Shown here: positions 6,008 to 11,966 of the stretch, piece by piece
Layout of the letters: each line of letters opens with the position of its first letter
How positions within the stretch are numbered: position 1 is the stretch's first letter
Origin: UBA9676 sp036522155
GTDB taxonomy: Bacteria; Actinomycetota; Actinomycetes; Streptosporangiales; Streptosporangiaceae
Reading direction: 5' to 3'
DNA: 16,624 nucleotides
Assembly: GCA_036522155.1 (NCBI GenBank)
Contig: DATDGI010000038.1
Coordinates: forward strand, 1-16,624
Translations under genes and position numbers: made by a program
Notes under the pieces: model-generated
Databases searched by the model: none
What the model was told of the DNA's origin: nothing
What the model saw: the letters and a program-made list of their open reading frames with translations, nothing else

Positions 6008-6943
6008 TTGCTGCGCCGCATGCTGCTGGCCGCCTCGGCCAGCGACCGGATCCGGGCGATGGTCGTCGCCACGCCGCTCACGGCGGGCGTGGTCGCCCGG
6101 TACGTGGCCGGTGACGACGCGGCCGCGGTGGTCGCGGCGGCCGCCCGGCTGCGCGCCAGCGGGCTGCTGGTCTCCATCGACTACCTGGGCGAGGACACCA
6201 CCGACGCGGACCAGGCGGCCGCCGTGGCGGCCGAATACGTCGCGCTGCTGGCCCGGCTGCGGGCCGGGGGGCTGGCCCGCGGCGGCGCCGTGGAAGTCTC
6301 GGTCAAGCCCACCGCGGTCGGCCTGCACCTGCCCGTGCTCGGGGAGAAGACCGCGGCCGCGAACCTGGCCCGGATCTGCGCCGCGGCCAGGGACGCCGGC
6401 ACCACCGTCACCGCCGACATGGAGGACCACACCCATGTCGAGGCCACATTGCGGCTGGTCAGGGAACTGCGGGACGACTTCCCCGACCTCGGCTGCGTGA
6501 TCCAGTCGCAGCTGCGGCGCAGCGCGGCCGACTGCGCGGAACTGGCCAGGCCGCGGTCGCGGGTGCGGCTGTGCAAGGGGGCCTACCAGGCGCCCGAGCA
6601 GGTGGCGTTCACCGCCCGGGCGGAGGTGGACCGCTCCTATGCCCGCTGCCTGCGGGTGCTCATGGCCGGCCGCGGCTACCCCATGCTCGCCACCCACGAC
6701 CCGCGGCTGATCAGGATCACCGCCGCGCAAGCGGAGCTGACCGGGCGGGGCCCGGCCCGGTTCGAGTACCAGATGCTCTACGGGGTCAGGCCCGCCGAGC
6801 AGCGGCGGCTGGCGGGCACTGGCGCGCAGGTGCGGGTCTATCTGCCGTACGGCAGCGACTGGTACGGCTACCTGGTCCGGCGGCTGGCCGAACGCCCGGC
6901 CAACCTGGCCTTCTTCCTCCGCTCACTGGCCTCGCGCTCCTGA
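6008..6943 (+). CDS. Proline dehydrogenase (monofunctional PRODH)
   Basis: The FAD-dependent enzyme oxidises proline to pyrroline-5-carboxylate and feeds electrons to the quinone pool; it probably sits at the inner face of the membrane. The 311-residue length matches monofunctional bacterial PRODH, without the P5C dehydrogenase or DNA-binding parts of PutA. Family motifs in order are SVKPTAVGLHL (98-108), ADMEDHTHVEATL (136-148), VIQSQLRRS (164-172), VRLCKGAYQAPEQVAF (186-201), PMLATHDPRLI (225-235), FEYQMLYGVRPAEQ (252-265) and VRVYLPYG (275-282). WYGYLVRRLAERPAN (285-299) holds the Arg pair (291/292) that grips the proline carboxylate. I chose TTG at 6008 over TTG at 5999: AGGAGG (5993-5998) is directly against the earlier one but 9 nt from the later one. 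The N terminus then reads MLRRMLLAAS, as in relatives. ProC follows 32 bp downstream. Confidence 0.93.
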   Translation: MLRRMLLAASASDRIRAMVVATPLTAGVVARYVAGDDAAAVVAAAARLRASGLLVSIDYLGEDTTDADQAAAVAAEYVALLARLRAGGLARGGAVEVSVKPTAVGLHLPVLGEKTAAANLARICAAARDAGTTVTADMEDHTHVEATLRLVRELRDDFPDLGCVIQSQLRRSAADCAELARPRSRVRLCKGAYQAPEQVAFTARAEVDRSYARCLRVLMAGRGYPMLATHDPRLIRITAAQAELTGRGPARFEYQMLYGVRPAEQRRLAGTGAQVRVYLPYGSDWYGYLVRRLAERPANLAFFLRSLASRS

Positions 6944-6962
6944 CGCCCACCGCCCCGGGCGA

Positions 6963-6968
6963 TAGGCT
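6963..6968 (+). promoter_or_regulatory. -10 box of leaderless proC
   Basis: TAGGCT ends 7 nt before the GTG at 6976. It fits the pattern seen before nur and ygfZ and supports this GTG as the start. Confidence 0.6.
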
Positions 6969-6975
6969 CGCCAGA

Positions 6976-7770
6976 GTGATCGCGATCCTGGGCGCCGGCA
7001 AGATGGGCGAAGCGCTCATCTCCGGCCTGCTGCGGGCCGGGCGCAATGCGTCCGGGGTGCAGGCGGCGGTCCGCCGCACCGAACGCGGCGACGAGTTGCG
7101 GGAGCGCTACGGCATCGAGGTGGTCACCGCCGCGGAGGCGGCCAAGGCCGCGGACACCCTGGTCATCACGGTCAAGCCACAGGACATGGCGGGCCTGCTG
7201 GCCGAGATCGCGCCGTACGTGCCGGCCGACCGGCTGATCATCTCGGTCGCGGCCGGGATCCCCACGGCCATGATCGAGCGGCGGCTCGGGGTACCGGCGC
7301 CGGTGGTGCGGGTCATGTCCAACACCCCGGTCCTGGTGGACGAGGCGATGAGCGTCATCTCGGCGGGCGCGCACGCCGGGGAGGAGCACCTGCGGCGGGC
7401 CGAGGACCTGCTCCGGCCGGTCGGCAAGGTGCTGCGCATCCCCGAATCGCAGCAGGACGCGGCCACCGCGCTGTCCGGCAGCGGCCCGGCCTACGTGTAC
7501 TTCCTGGTCGAGGCCATGGTTGACGCCGGGATCCTGCTCGGCATCCCGCGCGCGACGGCGATGGAAATGGTCACTCAGGCGGTCTACGGGGCGGCCACGA
7601 TGCTGCGTGAGAGCGGGGAGCATCCGGTCATCCTGCGGGAGGCGGTCACCTCTCCCGGAGGGACCACCATCTCGGCGATCCGCGAACTGGAGAAGCACCG
7701 GGTGCGGGCGGCGTTCCTGGCCGCGATCGAGGCGGCCAGGGACCGGGGCGCCGAACTCGGCAGTGGCTGA
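6976..7770 (+). CDS. proC: Pyrroline-5-carboxylate reductase
   Basis: ProC makes the last step of proline synthesis: NADPH-dependent reduction of pyrroline-5-carboxylate to proline in the cytoplasm. The 264-residue protein starts MIAILGAGKMGEALISGLL with the dinucleotide-binding GxGxxG. Other motifs are VKPQDM (66-71), VMSNTPVLV (113-121), the family signature ALSGSGPAYVYFLVEAMVDAG (165-185) and LREAVTSPGGTTISAIRELE (220-239). The GTG at 6976 is supported by the TAGGCT box 7 nt upstream; the open frame extends further upstream only inside the preceding gene. The proline dehydrogenase gene lies upstream and an acuC-like gene overlaps the end by 8 bp. Neighbouring PRODH and ProC catalyse opposite reactions, so separate control (each seems to have its own promoter) makes sense. 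Confidence 0.96.
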   Translation: MIAILGAGKMGEALISGLLRAGRNASGVQAAVRRTERGDELRERYGIEVVTAAEAAKAADTLVITVKPQDMAGLLAEIAPYVPADRLIISVAAGIPTAMIERRLGVPAPVVRVMSNTPVLVDEAMSVISAGAHAGEEHLRRAEDLLRPVGKVLRIPESQQDAATALSGSGPAYVYFLVEAMVDAGILLGIPRATAMEMVTQAVYGAATMLRESGEHPVILREAVTSPGGTTISAIRELEKHRVRAAFLAAIEAARDRGAELGSG

Positions 7771-8950
7771 CCGGCGGCGCGGCGTGGCCTGCACCCTGCA
7801 CATGGCCTGGGACGACCGGCTGACCGGCTATGACTTCGGGCCGGGTCACCCGCTGGCACCGGTCCGGGTGGAGCTGACGGTGGCGCTGGCCCGGGCCCTG
7901 GGCGTGCTGTCGGGTCCCGGGGTGACCGAGGTGGCGCCGGCCCCGGCCACCGATGCCGAGCTGGAACTCATCCACGACCCGGGCTACATCGCCGCGGTGC
8001 GGGCCGCCGCGGCGGCCCCGGCCTTCGGGCTGGGCACCCCCGACAACCCGGTGTTCGCCGGGATGCATGAGGCCTCGGCGCTGGTGGCCGGGGCGACGCT
8101 GGCCGCCGCGGGCGCGGTCTGGCGCGGCTCGGCGGAGCACGGGGTCAACGTGGCGGGCGGGCTGCATCACGCGATGCGCGGGATGGCCAGCGGGTTCTGC
8201 GTGTACAACGACCCGGCGATCGCGATCGCCTGGCTGCTGGCCAGCGGCGCGGAGCGGATCGCCTATGTCGATATCGACGTCCATCACGGGGACGGGGTGG
8301 AGGCCGCTTTTTACAACGACCCGCGGGTGCTGACCATCAGCCTGCATGAGCATCCGATGACCCTTTTTCCCGGTACCGGCCTGCCGCGCGACAATGGCGG
8401 GCCGGATGCGCCGGGATTGGCGGTGAATGTGGCCCTGCCGGCCGGCACCGGCGATGCCGGCTGGCTGCGCGCTTTCGGCGCGGTGGTGCCCCCGCTGGTG
8501 CGCACGTTCAGCCCGTCGGTGCTGGTCAGCCAGCACGGCTGCGACACGCACCGGCTCGACCCGCTCGCTCACCTGGAACTCAGCATTGATGCGCAACGAG
8601 CTGCGCACGCCCGGCTGCACGCGCTGGCGCATGAGGCAGCGGGCGGGCGCTGGCTGCTCACCGGCGGGGGCGGTTACGCGCTGGTGCAGGTGGTGCCGCG
8701 GACCTGGACCCACCTGCTGGCCGAGGCGGCCGGCCAGCCGCTGGACCCGGCGACCGCGACGCCGGCCTCCTGGCGGGAGTTCGTGCTGACCAGGACCGGG
8801 GAGCGGGCCCCGGAGACGATGACCGAGGGCGCACCCGCCTCGTTCGTGCCGTTCTCGTCCGGGTACGACCCGGCCGACCCGGTGGACCGGGCGATCCTCG
8901 CCACCCGCAGCGCCGTCTTCCCGCTGCACGGGCTGCCACCGGCGGATTGA
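7763..8950 (+). CDS. acuC: AcuC-type class I histone deacetylase-like enzyme
   Basis: AcuC-like enzymes are zinc-dependent deacetylases of protein lysines; in Bacillus AcuC acts on acetyl-CoA synthetase. This 395-residue protein has the class I fold markers: WDDRLTGYDFGPGHPLAPVR (about 16-35), GGLHHAM with His135/His136 and ASGFCVYND (142-150). The zinc ligands are Asp172 and His174 in VDIDVHHGDG and Asp261 in SQHGCDTH; Tyr305 is in GGGGYAL. All catalytic residues are therefore present. I set the start at GTG 7763, which overlaps the proC stop by 8 bp and implies translational coupling. GTG 7784 and ATG 7802 are alternatives; the ATG would clip the first beta strand. Substrate is unknown; acetyl-CoA synthetase or another acetylated enzyme is inference. 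No terminator was found before the next promoter. Confidence 0.9.
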   Translation: MADRRRGVACTLHMAWDDRLTGYDFGPGHPLAPVRVELTVALARALGVLSGPGVTEVAPAPATDAELELIHDPGYIAAVRAAAAAPAFGLGTPDNPVFAGMHEASALVAGATLAAAGAVWRGSAEHGVNVAGGLHHAMRGMASGFCVYNDPAIAIAWLLASGAERIAYVDIDVHHGDGVEAAFYNDPRVLTISLHEHPMTLFPGTGLPRDNGGPDAPGLAVNVALPAGTGDAGWLRAFGAVVPPLVRTFSPSVLVSQHGCDTHRLDPLAHLELSIDAQRAAHARLHALAHEAAGGRWLLTGGGGYALVQVVPRTWTHLLAEAAGQPLDPATATPASWREFVLTRTGERAPETMTEGAPASFVPFSSGYDPADPVDRAILATRSAVFPLHGLPPAD

Positions 8951-9098
8951 CGCCATCACCGTGGCGCGAATTGCTGGCAAAAAGCGCGGACACAACGTGG
9001 CGGAACGGGGACATTGCGCCGGCCAGGATCGGCCGGGCCGGGCCGCCGGCCTCCGCAAGATCCGTGCCAGGCGTGACGAAAAGAGACTCGATGGAGGG

Positions 9099-9126
9099 TT
9101 GCCCTTTTCCGCACAAGACTTACGCT
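9099..9126 (+). promoter_or_regulatory. Sigma70-like promoter for HTH gene
   Basis: TTGCCC (9099-9104), a 16-bp spacer and TACGCT (9121-9126) form a good housekeeping-type promoter within the 247-bp gap after acuC. It gives a leader of about 65 nt to the ATG at 9198. The leader contains GGAGG (9133-9137) followed 6 nt later by ATGCGCTGA (9144-9152), a two-codon ORF. Confidence 0.6.
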
Positions 9127-9197
9127 GGGGACGGAGGTGACTGATGCGCTGAATCCGGCCAGGCGTACACAGCACCCCACGCGGAAGAGGGCGACTC

Positions 9198-9401
9198 ATG
9201 GCTGCAACTGAAACCCCCCTGAGTGACGTCAGGTTCCTGACCGTGGCAGAAGTAGCCTCGATCATGCGTGTGTCCAAGATGACGGTTTACCGGCTTGTCC
9301 ACTCGGGGGAACTCGAGGCGATCCGCGTCGGCCGGTCGTTCCGTGTCCCCGAGCAGGCGGTCAATCAGTACCTGCGGGATTCCTTCGTCGCTGCGAGCTG
9401 A
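9198..9401 (+). CDS. Small MerR/excisionase-like helix-turn-helix protein
   Basis: The 67-residue protein is almost entirely one winged-HTH of the excisionase/BldC type. VRFLTVAEVASIMRVSKMTV (11-30) gives the helix-turn-helix, YRLVHSGELEAIRVGRSFRV (31-50) the wing, and PEQAVNQYLRDS (51-62) the closing helix. AGAGGG is 6 nt before the ATG. An orthologous small HTH gene stands between proC and the bS22 gene in M. tuberculosis (Rv0500A), so this is the conserved chromosomal copy and not a phage excisionase. Streptomyces relatives affect development; the regulon here is unknown. Codon use is in line with neighbours except for a slightly AT-richer stretch. It likely shares or precedes transcription of the bS22 gene 172 bp downstream. 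Confidence 0.88.
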   Translation: MAATETPLSDVRFLTVAEVASIMRVSKMTVYRLVHSGELEAIRVGRSFRVPEQAVNQYLRDSFVAAS

Positions 9402-9481
9402 CCGGCACGGCGTGGGCCCGCACTGCCCGGCGGGTCCAGGAGGTGGGGGAGCCTGGGGATGGACCGGGGCAGCGGGAGCGG

Positions 9482-9487
9482 TAACCT
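9482..9487 (+). promoter_or_regulatory. Possible -10 box upstream of bS22 gene
   Basis: TAACCT fits TANNNT and would give a leader of about 80 nt before the GTG at 9574. A -35 was not identified. The gap 9402-9573 contains nothing else I can assign. Confidence 0.3.
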
Positions 9488-9573
9488 AGACCGTTGGCGT
9501 GTGCCCGGCCGGCCGGCCTTGGGCCTGCGCAAGCAAGCCCGGTTGAGCCAGAGCATCGATCAAGGGTGGTGTC

Positions 9574-9672
9574 GTGGGCTCCGTCATCAAGAAGCGCCGC
9601 AAGAGAATGGCCAAGAAGAAGCACCGCAAGCTGCTCCGGAAGACGCGCGTCCAGCGGCGGAACAAGAAATAG
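9574..9672 (+). CDS. Small ribosomal protein bS22 (AURKAIP1/COX24 domain)
   Basis: A 32-residue, extremely basic peptide, MGSVIKKRRKRMAKKKHRKL plus LRKTRVQRRNKK. It is nearly identical to the actinobacterial protein seen in Mycobacterium ribosome structures as bS22, which sits in the small subunit near the decoding region (M. tuberculosis Rv0500B). The gene is too short for most gene-length cut-offs. The start is GTG at 9574, preceded by AAGGG (9562-9566) 7 nt upstream, and the frame ends in TAG. Its place after the HTH gene is conserved in Actinobacteria. In M. tuberculosis an epimerase gene follows; here a hairpin and then the acyltransferase gene follow. Identification is confident from sequence and position. 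Confidence 0.93.
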   Translation: MGSVIKKRRKRMAKKKHRKLLRKTRVQRRNKK

Positions 9673-9683
9673 TTTGGGCGGTC

Positions 9684-9710
9684 GCGGCCCGGTGTATCAC
9701 CGGTGGCCGC
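9684..9710 (+). terminator. Hairpin after bS22 gene, likely terminator
   Basis: GCGGCC and CGGTG (9684-9694) pair with CACCG (9698-9702) and GGCCGC (9705-9710) around a TAT loop, with a two-base GT bulge. It begins 12 nt after the bS22 stop. No T tract follows, which is common for GC-rich actinobacteria. Confidence 0.5.
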
Positions 9711-9819
9711 GGGCCGGTACCCGCTGGCCGCAGGCAGATCACGGGGGGACGCTGGTCAGGATGGCATGCGGGGGCGCTGTCGCGGCGGGCACGGGCCGCC
9801 GTCCGGGAAGGGACATACG

Positions 9820-10872
9820 GTGACCAAGCCGTCGGTGGCTGCGGGCGGCGAAGGCCGCGACGCGGCCAGAGGGGACGTGGCCCTGCTGCCGCCACGCCAT
9901 GGGACACCATCCGCCGGTATCCGCTCCGGCGACGGCACCGCCAGCGGCCGCCCGGTGAACCTGCTGGGCCTGCCGGAACTGGTGGTGGACCGCCAGCAGG
10001 CGGTGTTTGAGGACGGGCCGGTGACCCGTGCGGGCAACCTCACCGCACGGCTGGCCGGCGCGATCGAGTTCGCGGCCCGTCAGCTGGGCGGCGGCGGCGA
10101 GGTTGACCAGTTCGGGTTCGACCCGGAGTTCAACAGCCGGGTCCTGATCCCGCTCGCCCGCTTCTTCTACCGGCGCTGGTTCCAGGTGCACATGCAGGGG
10201 CTGGCGAACGTGCCCGCGGCCGGGCCGGGACTGGTGGTCGCCAACCACTCCGGTGCGCTGCCGTTCGACGCGATCATGCTCCAGGCCGGCCTGCATGACG
10301 AGCACCCCGGCCACCGGAACCTGCGGCTGCTGGGCGCGGACCTGGTCTACGAGGTACCGCTGCTGGGCGCGCTCGCCCGCCGCGGCGGGCACACCCGGGC
10401 CTGCCCGGCCAACGCGCATGTGCTGCTCCGCTCGGGCGAGCTGGTCGGGGTCTTCCCCGAGGGGTTCAAGGGCATCGGCAAGCCCTTCGCCGACCGCTAT
10501 CAGCTCCAGCGGTTCGGCCGGGGCGGGTTCGCGGTGAGCGCCATCCGGGCGCAGGTGCCGATCATCCCCTGCGCGGTAGTGGGGGCCGAGGAGATCTATC
10601 CGCTCGTCGGCAACGCCAAGCCGATCGCCGAGCTGCTCGGGCTGCCCTACTTCCCGATCACCCCGCTGTTCCCCTGGCTGGGGCCGCTCGGGGCGGTGCC
10701 GCTGCCGTCGCGCTGGATCATCGAGTTCTGCCCGCCGGTCGCGACGGACTGTTATGAGCGCGGCAGTGAGAACGACCCGGCGGTGATCGCCGACCTGAGC
10801 GGCCGGGTACGCGGCACCATCCAGCGCAAGCTGGACGACCTGCTCACCGAGCGCGGTCCCGCGTTCGGCTGA
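9820..10872 (+). CDS. Lysophospholipid/glycerolipid acyltransferase family protein
   Basis: A 350-residue member of the PlsC-like acyltransferases, closest in pattern to the MGAT-like group. The acceptor and catalytic motif is VVANHSGALPFDA (139-151), with His143 and Asp150 spaced as in that group instead of the classic HX4D. VGVFPEGFKGIGKP (209-222) is the glycerophosphate-binding block, and VPIIPCAVVGAEEIYPL (246-262) is block IV. The first 50 or so residues are Gly/Ala-rich and probably disordered. The start is GTG 9820, 6 to 7 nt after GGAAGGGA; the frame is open further upstream but lacks a ribosome site. It corresponds in position to M. tuberculosis Rv0502. Likely membrane-associated phospholipid or triacylglycerol synthesis; the exact acceptor is not visible. 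It converges on the HAD phosphatase gene. Confidence 0.87.
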   Translation: MTKPSVAAGGEGRDAARGDVALLPPRHGTPSAGIRSGDGTASGRPVNLLGLPELVVDRQQAVFEDGPVTRAGNLTARLAGAIEFAARQLGGGGEVDQFGFDPEFNSRVLIPLARFFYRRWFQVHMQGLANVPAAGPGLVVANHSGALPFDAIMLQAGLHDEHPGHRNLRLLGADLVYEVPLLGALARRGGHTRACPANAHVLLRSGELVGVFPEGFKGIGKPFADRYQLQRFGRGGFAVSAIRAQVPIIPCAVVGAEEIYPLVGNAKPIAELLGLPYFPITPLFPWLGPLGAVPLPSRWIIEFCPPVATDCYERGSENDPAVIADLSGRVRGTIQRKLDDLLTERGPAFG

Positions 10873-10874
10873 TC

Positions 10875-10913
10875 CGCCCGCCGTTCCGGCCGCGCCGGGG
10901 TCAGCGGCGGGCG
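10875..10913. terminator. Bidirectional hairpin between convergent genes
   Basis: CGCCCGCCG (10875-10883) and CGGCGGGCG (10905-10913) form a perfect 9-bp stem, extendable by a wobble and one more pair, with a loop of about 20 bases. It spans the 28-bp gap between the acyltransferase stop and the HAD phosphatase stop, so it could end both transcripts. Confidence 0.5.
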
Positions 10914-11869
10914 CGGCGGCGGGCCAGGCCGGCCACGATGCCGCCGGCCACGGCACCGGCGGCCGCCGCGGCCGGGAGGGCGATCATGGTCGCCTTCCGG
11001 CCCGCCCGGAAGTCGTGCACCGGCCAGTCCTGGGCGCGGGCCACGGCCCGCAGGTCCGCATCGGGGTTGACCGCGGCCGGATGCCCGACCATCTGGAGCA
11101 TGGGCAGGTCGTTGGTGGAGTCGCTGTAGGCGGAGCAGCGCGCCAGGTCCAGGCCCTCCCGGGCGGCCAGCGCTTCCACCGCGGCCGCCTTGGCCGTTCC
11201 GTGCAGCAGCCCGCCGACCAGCCGGCCGGTGTAGACCCCGTCCACGGATTCGGCCACGGTGCCCAGCGCCCCGGTGAAGCCCAGCCGGCGGGCGATGATG
11301 CTGGCCAGTTCTACCGGTGTGGCGGTCACCAGCCACACCCGCTGGCCCGCGGCGAGGTGGCCCTGCGCGAGCGCCCGGGTGCCTTCCCAGATCCGGTTGG
11401 TCATGCTCTCGTCGTAAATCTCCTCGCACAGCGCGACGATCTCGCTGACCTGGTGCCCGGCCACGAAGGCCAGCGCCGCCTGCCGGGCGGCGTCGATGTG
11501 CTCGGCGTTCTCCGAGCCGCGGACCCGGAAGTAGGCCTGCCCGAACGCCATCTTGAGCAGGTCCTTCGGGCCGAACATCTTGCGCGCGGCCAGGCCCCGC
11601 GCGAAGTAGTAGATAGACGCGCCGCGCATGAGCGTGTTGTCCACATCGAAGAAGGCGCCGGCCGTGGGATCGGGGGCGGGGGGCGGCTGCTCGACCTCGG
11701 CGGCGGCCGCCGCCGCCTCGCCCGCGAGCGCCGCCCGGTCCTTGCGCAACGGCCTCGCCCACACCCGGGAGGCCCGGGCTATCCGCTGGGCGCCAGCGAC
11801 CAGATCGTCCGGGCTGGGCTCCCTCCCGGCCGGGCCAGGTAGCTGAAGCCGTCCCCGCAGCAGCCTCAT
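10901..11869 (-). CDS. HAD-IB family phosphatase (SerB1-like)
   Basis: A 322-residue HAD superfamily hydrolase of subfamily IB, related to phosphoserine phosphatases and matching M. tuberculosis SerB1 in position. Motif I is FFDVDNTLM with nucleophile Asp75 and Asp77. Motif II is VTATP with Thr182, motif III is Lys227 in GTAKAAAVEAL, and motif IV is YSDSTNDLPML with Asp250/Asp254, so the site is complete. The cap lies between about 82 and 175. The first 70 residues are Ala/Pro-rich and variable. A hydrophobic segment near 294-315 followed by RRRARR suggests a C-terminal membrane anchor with the catalytic part in the cytoplasm. The ATG at 11869 has a GAAGG upstream, and a TACCAT box ends 9 nt before it. 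True substrate is uncertain: phosphoserine or a lipid phosphate are both plausible, the latter given the acyltransferase neighbour. Confidence 0.88.
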   Translation of the reverse strand: MRLLRGRLQLPGPAGREPSPDDLVAGAQRIARASRVWARPLRKDRAALAGEAAAAAAEVEQPPPAPDPTAGAFFDVDNTLMRGASIYYFARGLAARKMFGPKDLLKMAFGQAYFRVRGSENAEHIDAARQAALAFVAGHQVSEIVALCEEIYDESMTNRIWEGTRALAQGHLAAGQRVWLVTATPVELASIIARRLGFTGALGTVAESVDGVYTGRLVGGLLHGTAKAAAVEALAAREGLDLARCSAYSDSTNDLPMLQMVGHPAAVNPDADLRAVARAQDWPVHDFRAGRKATMIALPAAAAAGAVAGGIVAGLARRRARR

Positions 11870-11966
11870 AGCGCCTTCATGGTACCCAGCAGACTGGCCC
11901 GGCTACCCGGACCCGGTGGGCCATCTGGCAGGCATCATCAGCCACCGTCAGGCACCATAGAGGGGG

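Noticed and set aside
8947..9144. 65-codon plus-strand frame after acuC.
   Set aside because: It runs through the promoter of the HTH gene, has no ribosome site and has A/T-containing, unbiased codons.
7646..9277. Long minus-strand frame opposite acuC and the HTH gene.
   Set aside because: Antisense shadow of high GC; it covers three well-supported plus-strand elements and has no recognisable domain.
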